Shown piece after piece: positions 1 to 7,998 of a stretch of DNA of 64,000 nucleotides. Position 1 is the first letter of the stretch. Every line of letters begins with the position of its first letter. The stretch spans positions 1 to 64,000 of the forward strand of contig DATNEW010000017.1 of assembly GCA_035606695.1 (NCBI GenBank), in the 5' to 3' direction. A program made the translations under genes and the position numbers. Origin of the DNA: Gemmatimonadaceae bacterium. Lineage in GTDB: Bacteria; Gemmatimonadota; Gemmatimonadetes; Gemmatimonadales; Gemmatimonadaceae. The notes under the pieces were generated by a model, which did no database searches, was not told the DNA's origin, and saw only the letters and a program-made list of their open reading frames with translations.

Positions 1-1015
1 ACCACTTGTGCGACAACCCGTGCTCGCCCAGGAGGAATCCATTGTCGCTGGCGAAGATGATCACCGTGTTACGGTCGAGTCCGTCACGCTTGAGCTCCGC
101 CCGAATCTCGCTCACCGCCCGGTCCATGCCGGTCACGAGGCGATAGTAGTTCTTCACCGACGTCTGATACATGTCGGGCGTCGCGAAGAGATTCAGCCAC
201 CGCCCGCGCGCTTCGTTGTTCTGTCGAAAGAAGTCCGGCAGCGCGTTCCAGTACGCATTCGAGCCCGTCGCCGGCGTCGGCATGGTGATGCCTGCGTAGA
301 GGCCCATGTCCGCGGGATCGGGAATGAACTGGCGCGCGTCCTCGTCCTGCGGATGCGGCGACTTGAAGCTCACGGAGAGCATGAACGGCTTGCTGCGCGG
401 CTGGCTGCGCAGGAACGAGATCGCCTGCTCGCTCATCAGCTTGGTCAGGTGGATCGGATTGCCGGCGCTGTCGGTCGTCTCGTAGACGCCCTGGCCGGCG
501 AAACCCTTCCAATAGTCGAACGCGGACGCCGGCGGATTGTCGCCGACCCCGAACTTACCGATGAACCCGGTACGAAATCCGGCGCGATGCAACAGCACGG
601 GGTAGGTCTGCGCAAGCTGCGTCGGCGAGAAATCGGTGTCGAAATCGAGGATGCCGTGGCGGCTCGCCCACTGCCCGGTGAAGATCGACGCGCGGCTGAT
701 GTTGCAGATCGGCGACGTGACGTATGAGTTCTTGAATAGCACGCCCTGCTGCGCCAGCGCGTCGAGCGTGGGCGTCTGGATCACCTTGTTGCCGGCGGCG
801 CCGACGGCGTCGAAGCGCATGTCGTCCGCGAGCAGAAACAGGATGTTGGGAGGAGCGTCGACGCCGAGCATTCGAGGCGGCGGCGGACGTCGGTCGGGAC
901 TGACGGGCGCATCCGGCGAATTCGGTGCGCCGCACGAGGCGACGCTGAGCCCGGTCGCCACGACAGCGACAATGGAACGGCGAAGCAGTGCCCGACGTCG
1001 GACAAGCAATTCCAT
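1..1015 (-). CDS. Sulfatase (arylsulfatase-type) lipoprotein, C-terminus cut by window edge
   Basis: Exported sulfatase-family hydrolase expected to remove sulfate from an ester substrate in the periplasm or at the cell surface. I start it at the ATG ending at 1015. The N-terminus is basic, then hydrophobic, then a lipobox-like VASC with Cys28. The alkaline-phosphatase-fold metal motif ILFLLADDMRFDAVG follows at about residue 58, and the sulfatase signature SPICNISRAS places the formylglycine-precursor Cys at residue 104. That core reads C-N-I-S-R, so Ile replaces the usual Pro or Ala at +2. A later IIFASDNGFLLGEHG segment is the second metal-binding motif typical of the family. About 338 codons are visible and the gene runs off the left edge. 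The next genes upstream are two arylsulfotransferase homologues on the same strand. The family call is firm; the substrate is unknown. Confidence 0.88.
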   Translation of the reverse strand, partial: MELLVRRRALLRRSIVAVVATGLSVASCGAPNSPDAPVSPDRRPPPPRMLGVDAPPNILFLLADDMRFDAVGAAGNKVIQTPTLDALAQQGVLFKNSYVTSPICNISRASIFTGQWASRHGILDFDTDFSPTQLAQTYPVLLHRAGFRTGFIGKFGVGDNPPASAFDYWKGFAGQGVYETTDSAGNPIHLTKLMSEQAISFLRSQPRSKPFMLSVSFKSPHPQDEDARQFIPDPADMGLYAGITMPTPATGSNAYWNALPDFFRQNNEARGRWLNLFATPDMYQTSVKNYYRLVTGMDRAVSEIRAELKRDGLDRNTVIIFASDNGFLLGEHGLSHKW

Positions 1016-1140
1016 CGCGACCTACGACTGAATGCGTCAGGAGAGTGGCTCGCGGGGATCGCGGAGCCCTCGGCCAATATACGATGGGGGCCACCCTCCG
1101 TAACGTGCTGAAACGTTTCTTTATGCCGCTCCCACAAGGC

Positions 1141-2631
1141 TCAAGTTTTCACGTATCGGTACAGCGAAACGATTGGAACCATTCGGTATGCCGTTGGATT
1201 CGCGCCATTCACGACGAGCTGACCCTCCCAGACAACGTTCGAGCTCGCATCCACTTCAACGGCGCGCCCGAAGTACGAGTAGGCAACCCACGTGTTGCCA
1301 TTCATGAAACGGTCGACCCACCCGACGAACACCGCGAAGAGCGGCGGGTTGTGCCTCGACTCCCACACCATCGTCGCCGTCTTCGCCGTCATGTCCAGCC
1401 GATACTCCACGGCTCGACTCTGCGCCGGAACGTGACCGGCGCCGTTGTCGAAGAGCAGGATGTCGCCGTTCGCGAGCACCTTCACCGAATGCTGCTTGTA
1501 GAATCCGTTCAGCGGATCGTTCACGAACGTGAAATCAGATTTCGTTCCGCCGAGCCGCCACAGCACGTTCCCGTTGTTGGGATCGATCGCCATGATCTGG
1601 TCGAGATTGCGCCACGAGACGACGTAGTTCCCGGCAGTGTCGAACGTCATCGCGTTCGGATGATCGAAGTCGGTACTATTGCCGCGCGTCGTCTTCGCGG
1701 TCGTGTCGCCCACCCACTCATCGATCGAGATGTGATCCCACGCGTCCCAGGTGAATTCCTCCGCGCCCGACGCATTGAACCGTCGAATCTGATGGCCTGC
1801 CGTCGTGGTGTTGGGGCTCAAGCCGAGCGCCGACAGGTCGAGTTGCCGCGTGGTGAAGGTGAAGTACTGCACCGTCTGACTCGCGCCGCTGCCAGTGATC
1901 AGAAATTCGTGATCGTCCATGAACGAGCCGGCCGGCGGGCGGTACGTGTTCACGATGTCACCCGCTGGATTCATCTCGACGTAGTAGCCTTCCAGCGGCT
2001 GCCAGCCGGAGGTGTTGCCGAGGAACGCGGTGATGTTGCCGTTCGGCTGCATGACGACGTTCGACACCGTCAGCTTGGTTGCCGTGAAGTCATGATACCA
2101 CACGATGGTGCCGGTGCTGTCGAAGATTACCGCATAACCGCCGTCGCCCGTGAGCACGCCGGTCGCGACGTAGTGATGTTGCGCGCCGCTGATCTGCTGG
2201 ATCTGTACGTTGTCGAGTTGCCCGGGCACCTGGGCAGTCGTGAACGCGGCGTCGGTCGACGATGCGGAGACGCCGCCCGTCATCGCTTCGACGTGATACG
2301 TGTACCGCGATTTCGGACGCAGTCCGAGCACGAGAATGGTGTCGCCGTTCTGACCGACGGCGTGGAACGGTGTGAACTGCACCGGCCCGTTCGGCGCCTG
2401 ATACGCGACGCGGACCGAGTCCGCACCCGCGGCGGTGAAGGACACGCGAGCCTGCAAGACCATCGTCGCCGAACCGACGACGACGGTGACCGACGCGGGA
2501 ACGATCGGCGCGGCCGGCGTGAGCAAGTCCGTTCCGCTCGACGATCTCGATCCATCAGAGCACGCGGCGAGCGCGCCCGCGGCGAAAGCGGTGAGCGCAG
2601 TCCAGCGAATTCGACGACTCAGCGACCACAT
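1141..2631 (-). CDS. Arylsulfotransferase (ASST) family lipoprotein, copy 1
   Basis: A 496-residue exported protein of the bacterial arylsulfotransferase family, which moves sulfate between aryl esters and phenols without PAPS, usually on a six-bladed propeller with a sulfohistidine intermediate. I choose the ATG ending at 2631 rather than the longer reading because it is followed by a lipoprotein signal with lipobox LAAC and preceded by TGGAGC about ten bases upstream. After a Ser-rich linker comes an Ig/FN3-like domain (about residues 45-140), then the propeller with WRNLDQIMAIDPNNGNVLWR and KQHSVKVLANGDILLFDNG, hallmarks of ASST proteins. The gene upstream at 2914 is a close paralogue. With the sulfatase downstream it suggests sulfate-ester chemistry outside the cytoplasm. 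The donor and acceptor cannot be read from the sequence. Confidence 0.85.
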   Translation of the reverse strand: MWSLSRRIRWTALTAFAAGALAACSDGSRSSSGTDLLTPAAPIVPASVTVVVGSATMVLQARVSFTAAGADSVRVAYQAPNGPVQFTPFHAVGQNGDTILVLGLRPKSRYTYHVEAMTGGVSASSTDAAFTTAQVPGQLDNVQIQQISGAQHHYVATGVLTGDGGYAVIFDSTGTIVWYHDFTATKLTVSNVVMQPNGNITAFLGNTSGWQPLEGYYVEMNPAGDIVNTYRPPAGSFMDDHEFLITGSGASQTVQYFTFTTRQLDLSALGLSPNTTTAGHQIRRFNASGAEEFTWDAWDHISIDEWVGDTTAKTTRGNSTDFDHPNAMTFDTAGNYVVSWRNLDQIMAIDPNNGNVLWRLGGTKSDFTFVNDPLNGFYKQHSVKVLANGDILLFDNGAGHVPAQSRAVEYRLDMTAKTATMVWESRHNPPLFAVFVGWVDRFMNGNTWVAYSYFGRAVEVDASSNVVWEGQLVVNGANPTAYRMVPIVSLYRYVKT

Positions 2632-2860
2632 GCGTTGAAGCTCCAGATTGGTCCGTGAAGTGACACCGTGCGCGGGCGGTCCACTGACGACCGGCGCACC
2701 GGTGGTGCGCGATAAGGCAAGGCCGGAGCCAACCAAAGCACCCGCATGCGGATATCGCGCGCGATGGCGGCGCGGCGTGACGCGTATCACGCCGATGCGA
2801 ACGCGGCCGCTCGTAAACAGGTTATTACAGTTCTTACATGTGTCCCTCGCACACGCACCG

Positions 2861-2896
2861 CGGCGGCACGAGCTGTCACGCTCGTGCCGCCGTTTT
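2861..2896. terminator. Perfect 12-bp hairpin between the two ASST genes
   Basis: The arms CGGCGGCACGAG (2861-2872) and CTCGTGCCGCCG (2881-2892) are exact inverse complements around an 8-base loop, followed on the plus strand by TTTT. The hairpin lies just past the stop of the upstream ASST gene at 2914. On the minus strand, the direction of transcription, no T-run follows, so it may attenuate or stabilise the 3' end rather than act as a classic intrinsic terminator. Confidence 0.55.
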
Positions 2897-2913
2897 CCAC
2901 CCGCACATCAAGG

Positions 2914-4398
2914 CTATGGTTTCACATACCTATAGAGCGATGTGACCGGCACCATGCGATACGCCACCGGGGTGTTGCCGTTCACCACCAGCTGCCCCTC
3001 CCAGACCACGTTCGACGCGGCGTCCACCTCGACCGCGCGGCCGAAGAATGAATACGCCACCCACGTGTTGCCATTGGTGAAGCGATCCACCCAACCCACG
3101 TACGTCGCGACCAACGTCGGCGTGTGCCGCGACTCCCACACCATCGTTGCCGTCATGGTCGCAAAGTCGAGCTTGTACTCCACCGCCCGGCTCTGCGCCG
3201 GCGTGTGATCCGTTCCATTGTCGAACAGCAGGATGTCGCCGTTCGCGAGCACCTTCACCGAGTGCTGCTTGGTAAATCCGTTCAACGGATCATTCACGAA
3301 CGTGAAATCGCTGTTCTTGCCGCCAAGACGCCACAGCACATTGCCGTTGTTCGGGTCGATAGCGGTGACTTGATCGAGGTTGCGCCACGAGACGACGTAG
3401 TTGCCGCTGTTGTCGAACGTGAGCGCATTGGGATGGTCGTAATCCGTACTGTTCCCGCGCGTCGCCTTCGCCGCGGCGTCGCCGATCCAATCGGTGATCG
3501 TGAAATGATCCCAGGCGTCCCAGGTGAAATCGAGCCCCGCGGCGCTCTCGCGGCGAACCTGATGGCCGGCCGTCGCGACGTTCGTCCCGAGGCCGATCGG
3601 CGAGAGGTCCATCTGGCGAATGGTGTACGTGAAGTAGTGCAGCTGCCGCGTGTCCCCGCCGCCGGTAATCAGAAAATCGTGATCGTCCATGTACGAGCCG
3701 GGCGGCGCGCGATACGTCTGCAGAATCTCACCCGCTGGGCTCATCTCGACGTAATAGCCGTCCGCCGGCTGCCAGCCCGACGTGTTGCCGATGAACGCCG
3801 TGATGTTGCCGTTCGGCTGCATGAGTACGTTCGATACCGTCATCTTCGTGTCCGTGAAGTCACGATACCATACGAGCGCGCCGGTGCTGTCGAAGATCAC
3901 CGCATAGCCGCCGTCGCCGGTCGTCACGCCGGTCGCGACGTCGTGATGCTGCACGCCGCTGATCTGCTGCAACCGCACGTTGTCGAGCTGACCCGGCAGC
4001 GCCGCCGTGGTGAACGTGCCCGCCGGCGAGCGTTGCGACACGCCGGCCGTCAGTGCTTCGACGTAGTAGGTGTACAGCGTCTTTGCATGCAACCCGAGCA
4101 CGAGGATCGTATCCGACGACGTACGGGGCGTGCGAAATGGGGTGGCCTGCGCGACACCATTGCCGGCCTGGTACACCACGCGGACGGAGTCGGCGCCCAC
4201 GGCGTCGACCGTCACACGCGCCTGAAGAACGCTCAGCGCAGAGCCAACCGTCGCGTTGACGGTCGCCGGAACGACTGGCATCGTCTGAATACCGGTCGGG
4301 CCTCCGGTCATGTCGCGCGACTCGGCGGAGCACGCGGCAAGCGCGAACACACACGCGGCGGTGACCGGGATCCGGATACAACGGTGAGCGTCATGCAT
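2914..4398 (-). CDS. Arylsulfotransferase (ASST) family lipoprotein, copy 2
   Basis: A 494-residue paralogue of the neighbouring ASST protein with the same architecture: lipoprotein signal (FALAACSAES, lipobox LAAC), Ig/FN3-like domain, then the propeller containing HDFLITGGGD, DHPNALTFDNSGNYVVSW and KQHSVKVLANGDILLFDNG. Long stretches are identical or nearly so between the copies, for example WRNLDQ..AIDPNNGNVLWRLGG, so this looks like a tandem duplication. The start ATG has GGGGA about 12 bases upstream. It is the first gene of the minus-strand ASST-ASST-sulfatase array, with 282 bases to the next start, so the second copy may have its own promoter. Divergence in the N-terminal third and around the putative active face could mean different acceptors. 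Substrate unknown. Confidence 0.85.
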   Translation of the reverse strand: MHDAHRCIRIPVTAACVFALAACSAESRDMTGGPTGIQTMPVVPATVNATVGSALSVLQARVTVDAVGADSVRVVYQAGNGVAQATPFRTPRTSSDTILVLGLHAKTLYTYYVEALTAGVSQRSPAGTFTTAALPGQLDNVRLQQISGVQHHDVATGVTTGDGGYAVIFDSTGALVWYRDFTDTKMTVSNVLMQPNGNITAFIGNTSGWQPADGYYVEMSPAGEILQTYRAPPGSYMDDHDFLITGGGDTRQLHYFTYTIRQMDLSPIGLGTNVATAGHQVRRESAAGLDFTWDAWDHFTITDWIGDAAAKATRGNSTDYDHPNALTFDNSGNYVVSWRNLDQVTAIDPNNGNVLWRLGGKNSDFTFVNDPLNGFTKQHSVKVLANGDILLFDNGTDHTPAQSRAVEYKLDFATMTATMVWESRHTPTLVATYVGWVDRFTNGNTWVAYSFFGRAVEVDAASNVVWEGQLVVNGNTPVAYRMVPVTSLYRYVKP

Positions 4399-4677
4399 GG
4401 TCGAATTCCCCGAGTGTTGCGTTCTCTGCGCCGTGCGACGCCGGCATGAGATTTCTGTTAACGCGCCGGCGCCCTCAGACCGTCTTTGTGCGCCACGTCA
4501 CACACCACCTGCGCGAGTGACACACTCGAGCTGCACCACCATGATACGAGGGGCGCGTTGCACGAGCGTTCCCCAACCGTCCCGCGCGCGTTCCTACTCC
4601 TCTCATTTGTGGGATTGGCCCCCGACAGCGCGCGGTGCCAAATTCCTCGTCGCTTCGCGCCCTGCCACTGCTTCGCC

Positions 4678-6630
4678 ATGCCCACGCCTTCACCGACCAC
4701 TCGCCGGGTTGCACTCGCGGCGCTCACGGCTCTCGTGGCGCTGGGCGCGGCGTGCCGCCGATCTGGCGAACCGCAATTCGTCGGGTCCGCCCGATGCGCG
4801 AGCTGTCACACGGCAGAATTCTCGAGCTGGCGCTCGTCGCAGCACTCCATGGCCATGCAGAACGCCACGCCAAAGACGGTCCTTGGCCGCTTCGATGGCA
4901 CGCGCCTCACGACGGGCGGCGTGACCTACGCATTTCTGCGGCACGGCGACACCGCGGTCGTGAACACCATCGGCGCCGACGGCGCGGCGCACGACTACGC
5001 CATTCGCTACACGTTCGGCGTCTGGCCGCTCCAGCAGTATCTCGTCGAGTTGCCGAACGGCCACATTCAGGCGTTGCTCGCGGCGTGGGACGCCCGGCCG
5101 GCGTCGACCGGCGGCCAGCGCTGGTTCGCCCTCAGCGCGGACGCCGAAGCGTCGCACACCGATCCATTCCACTGGACCGGACGCGCATATAACTGGAATT
5201 ACATGTGCGCCGACTGCCATTCGACGGCCGTGCGCAAGCAGTACGAGCCGGACAGCGACGCATTCCACACGACGTTCTCGGAGATCAACGTCGCGTGCGA
5301 AGCCTGTCATGGACCCGCAAGCGACCACGTGTCCTGGGCGAAGTATCCCGCCTTTGCTCGGCGGCTCCTGTGGCACGACGACGGGATACGGAATCCGCTG
5401 CACGATCGGGCCGGCGTCCATTGGAGCATCGACTCCGCCACGGGCAACGCAACGCGCAACGTTCCGCGGCCGAGCGATCGCGAGATCGAGACGTGCGCGC
5501 AATGCCACGCGCGGCGCAATCACATCGCCGACGGCTACGTCGCCGGCGCGCCGCTGCTCGACTACTACACGCCGCTGCCGATTCTCGCCGGACTCTATCA
5601 ACCCGACGGCCAGCAGCACGATGAGGTCTACACGTACGCGTCGTTCCTTCAGAGCCGGATGTATCACGCCGGCGTGACGTGCTCCGACTGCCACGATCCG
5701 CATTCGGGCAAGCTGCGCCGTCCGGGCAACCAGACGTGCGCGCAGTGTCACCGCCCCGCGAAATACGACGTGCCGGCGCACCACTTTCACACGCCGGGCA
5801 GCGCGGGCGCGCAGTGTGCGGCATGTCATCTTCCCGACACGACGTACATGGTGATCGACCATCGGCACGATCACAGTATTCGAATACCGCGGCCGGATCT
5901 CAGCGTCTCGCTCGGCGTGCCCAACGCGTGCACTCGCTGCCACACCGAGAAGCCGGCCGCGTGGGCGGCGAAGGCGATCGCGACGTGGTATCCGAAACCG
6001 AACCCCGGATTTCAGCGCTTCGCGCAGGCCTTCTCCCTCGACGACCATGGATCGGCGGGCGCCGCGGACTCACTCGGCGTCGTCGCGAACGATCCAACCG
6101 AACCGTGGATCGTGCGAGCGTCGGCGCTCGCGCGGCTGGGCGCGCGGCCGGGCCCGATCGCGCTCGAGGCGGCTCGCCGGTGGACGCGCGACAGCAATGC
6201 CGTCGTGCGGTTGTACGCCCTTCAGATTCTCGACGCGTTCGCCGAGAACGATCGCATCGCGATCGCGACGCCGTTGCTGCGCGATCCACGTCGCGCGCTG
6301 CGGCAGCAGGCCGCGTGGATCCTTGCGCCGTTCGCGGGCGCCCTGAGCGCCGACGATCGCCACGCATTCGACGCGGCGGCTGAGGAGTTCGTCGACAGCC
6401 AGCACTACAACGCCGATCGTGCGCCGAATCGGCTGCGGCTCGCGACGTTCTACGGCGAACTACGGCACTACGACTCGGCGGCCAAGGAATTTCATGCGGC
6501 CGCACGCCTGGACAGTACGGAGGCGGCGACGTTCGAGAATGCGCTGCGTGCGTCCGCGGCGAATCCACAAGCCGCGGCGTTGCTGCGCGCGATCGCTACG
6601 CCGCCACCGCCCTCGCAATCGCCGCGGTGA
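4678..6630 (+). CDS. Exported octahaem c-type cytochrome with HEAT/TPR-like C-terminal half
   Basis: A 650-residue periplasmic or lipid-anchored electron-transfer protein. I count eight CXXCH haem sites: CASCH, CADCH, CEACH, CAQCH, CSDCH, CAQCH, CAACH and CTRCH, spread over about residues 35-425. The region after about residue 440 lacks haem sites and reads as helical repeats (ALARLGARPGPIALEAARRW, AVVRLYALQIL, HYDSAAKEFHAAARLD), like the HEAT/TPR tails of multihaem cytochromes in soil bacteria. The ATG at 4678 gives a signal ending in the lipobox LGAAC; the frame stays open upstream, so an earlier start is possible. The partner oxidoreductase is not in the window. It may serve in nitrogen-oxide or other respiration, but no catalytic haem ligand set is recognisable. 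Confidence 0.85.
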   Translation: MPTPSPTTRRVALAALTALVALGAACRRSGEPQFVGSARCASCHTAEFSSWRSSQHSMAMQNATPKTVLGRFDGTRLTTGGVTYAFLRHGDTAVVNTIGADGAAHDYAIRYTFGVWPLQQYLVELPNGHIQALLAAWDARPASTGGQRWFALSADAEASHTDPFHWTGRAYNWNYMCADCHSTAVRKQYEPDSDAFHTTFSEINVACEACHGPASDHVSWAKYPAFARRLLWHDDGIRNPLHDRAGVHWSIDSATGNATRNVPRPSDREIETCAQCHARRNHIADGYVAGAPLLDYYTPLPILAGLYQPDGQQHDEVYTYASFLQSRMYHAGVTCSDCHDPHSGKLRRPGNQTCAQCHRPAKYDVPAHHFHTPGSAGAQCAACHLPDTTYMVIDHRHDHSIRIPRPDLSVSLGVPNACTRCHTEKPAAWAAKAIATWYPKPNPGFQRFAQAFSLDDHGSAGAADSLGVVANDPTEPWIVRASALARLGARPGPIALEAARRWTRDSNAVVRLYALQILDAFAENDRIAIATPLLRDPRRALRQQAAWILAPFAGALSADDRHAFDAAAEEFVDSQHYNADRAPNRLRLATFYGELRHYDSAAKEFHAAARLDSTEAATFENALRASAANPQAAALLRAIATPPPPSQSPR

Positions 6631-6982
6631 GCTGGGCGACTGTAAAGGGCTTGGGTACGACAGCGGCGCGGGCCGGCACGAGACGACGAATGTGAACGTC
6701 GTCGTTGGCGGCGGTGGACATGCACACGATGGGAAGGTGCGGCCGATGACGGAGCGCGTCCGCGATGAGGCCCGCACCGGCGCACTCGGGCCCCTCGAGC
6801 TCCGTCAGCAGCACGTCGATCAACTCGCCGTGCGACTTGACGAGCGTCAGCGCCTCGGCGCAGCTCTTCGCGATCACCGTCTCGATGTTCGCGTCATTCA
6901 GCATGCGCCGGAGCACGGCGCAGACTCCATCGTGGGGATCGACGATCAGGACGAACCGGCGGGTGTCGCCATTCTGCTTCAT
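6596..6982 (-). CDS. Stand-alone receiver-domain protein with Glu in place of the phospho-acceptor Asp
   Basis: A 128-residue CheY-like receiver with no output domain. The start of the fold, FVLIVDPHDGV, has the first acidic residue (D of VD) but lacks the usual Asp pair. The strand that normally ends in the phosphorylated Asp reads DVLLTELEGP, so that Asp is Glu. The conserved Lys is present in VVPKPF near the C-terminus, and a Ser/Thr position is seen in CMSTAA. Glu at this site can mimic phospho-Asp in some response regulators, so this may be a constitutive or phosphorylation-independent adaptor; that is an inference. It converges on the cytochrome gene and the two reading frames overlap by 35 bases at their 3' ends. 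No histidine kinase is adjacent. Confidence 0.8.
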   Translation of the reverse strand: MKQNGDTRRFVLIVDPHDGVCAVLRRMLNDANIETVIAKSCAEALTLVKSHGELIDVLLTELEGPECAGAGLIADALRHRPHLPIVCMSTAANDDVHIRRLVPARAAVVPKPFTVAQLTAAIARAVAA

Positions 6983-7104
6983 AAAACCGCATGCGGGTGG
7001 GATTTATGACAGGAAGGCCGAGGTACCACGGATCGTTCCCAAACCGATACAGGTTGTATCGATTCGAGACAGGACAAGGTCTGAGGGGATGGCGCTCGGA
7101 CTAC

Positions 7105-7206
7105 AAAAGAGAAAAAACGACCGGGTCTGACAAGATCCGACACGATCTGAGAACTGCTTTTCAGATGCGGTCAGATCTGGTCGGACGTGGTCGTTGTTCT
7201 TTTTTG
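7105..7206. repeat. Long imperfect inverted repeat with 10-bp internal periodicity (copy 1)
   Basis: An A-rich start (AAAAGAGAAAAAACGACC) and a T-rich end (GGTCGTTGTTCTTTTTT) enclose two arms of about 45 bases that pair imperfectly. Inside the arms a roughly 10-base unit recurs (TCTGACAAGA, TCCGACACGA and, in inverse, TCAGATCTGG, TCGGACGTGG). It sits between two minus-strand genes, just beyond the dienelactone hydrolase stop. The flanking A and T runs would make it usable as a terminator in both directions. A related element lies at 16898-17004. Confidence 0.7.
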
Positions 7207-7226
7207 ATGAACTCCGTTCGAGCCTT

Positions 7227-7973
7227 CTAGGCGCGAGGCAACTCGGACCTCAAGAGCCCAAAGAGCGTCTGATCATGTCGCGCCGCGGCGGCGGCGTCAT
7301 ACGCCGGTGTATCCGGCGGGACGAAGCCGTGCCGCGCCTGATACGTCTCGATCGTATGCGCGACGCCGGCATCGGTCAGGGCTTGGTCGAACCGTTCCTT
7401 CTGCGCGGCGTCGAAGCTCTGATCTTCCATCGCCGCGCCCACGTAGACCTGGGCGCGCATGTTCGGCGCCAGCGTGTGCGGGCTATCCGGCGCGTCCGTG
7501 GCCAAACCGCCGGGGTGATACGCCGCCGCGGCGGCGACGCGGTCGCCGTAGTAGCCGGCGGCGTACATCGCGAGACGGCCGCCCATACAGTATCCTGTAA
7601 TACCAATCTTCTCATGACGCACGTTCGGCTGCTGCGCGGCGTGCGCCAGCAGCGCGTCCGTGTCCCGCATGACGTTCGACGCGCTCGCCGACGGCATGAT
7701 GCGCGTCATCAGGTCCGCGCGCTGCTCCGCGTTCGTGAAGACGTTGACGCCGTACTCCGCCTTGTAGCCGACGCGATAGAAGAGGTCCGGCAGCATGACC
7801 CAATAGCCCTGCGCCGCGATGCGGTCCGCCACCTCCCACAGCGCCGGCCGCATGCCGATGCCGTCCATGTACATCAACACCGCGGGCCACGGCCCCGGAC
7901 CATCCGGCTGAAAAAGGTACGTGTCACACACGCCATCCTGCGTCTTCAACTTCAATTCCGTGCGCGTCGGCAT
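7227..7973 (-). CDS. Dienelactone hydrolase family protein
   Basis: A 248-residue cytoplasmic alpha/beta hydrolase of the dienelactone hydrolase group. I set the start at the ATG ending at 7973 because AAGGAG lies eight bases before it; the longer reading is Arg-rich and lies over the neighbouring gene. The nucleophile motif is GYCMGG with Cys, as in true dienelactone hydrolases, and the catalytic His is in ARHGFVPPDTPAYD. The family hydrolyses lactones or esters during breakdown of aromatic compounds, but many members are broad esterases. It starts 25 bases after the Tricorn-like protease gene on the same strand, so the two are probably co-transcribed. No companion aromatic-degradation gene is visible. 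Confidence 0.88.
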   Translation of the reverse strand: MPTRTELKLKTQDGVCDTYLFQPDGPGPWPAVLMYMDGIGMRPALWEVADRIAAQGYWVMLPDLFYRVGYKAEYGVNVFTNAEQRADLMTRIMPSASASNVMRDTDALLAHAAQQPNVRHEKIGITGYCMGGRLAMYAAGYYGDRVAAAAAYHPGGLATDAPDSPHTLAPNMRAQVYVGAAMEDQSFDAAQKERFDQALTDAGVAHTIETYQARHGFVPPDTPAYDAAAAARHDQTLFGLLRSELPRA

Positions 7974-7998
7974 TCGTCTCGTCTCCTTACGGCCTTTG

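Noticed and set aside
988-4449. Two long plus-strand frames opposite the arylsulfotransferase genes
   Set aside because: They are similar to each other only because the genes below them are duplicates; composition is not protein-like.
4486-4677. Upstream extension of the octahaem cytochrome
   Set aside because: The extension lacks a ribosome site, while the start at 4678 gives a standard lipoprotein signal; kept only as an alternative.
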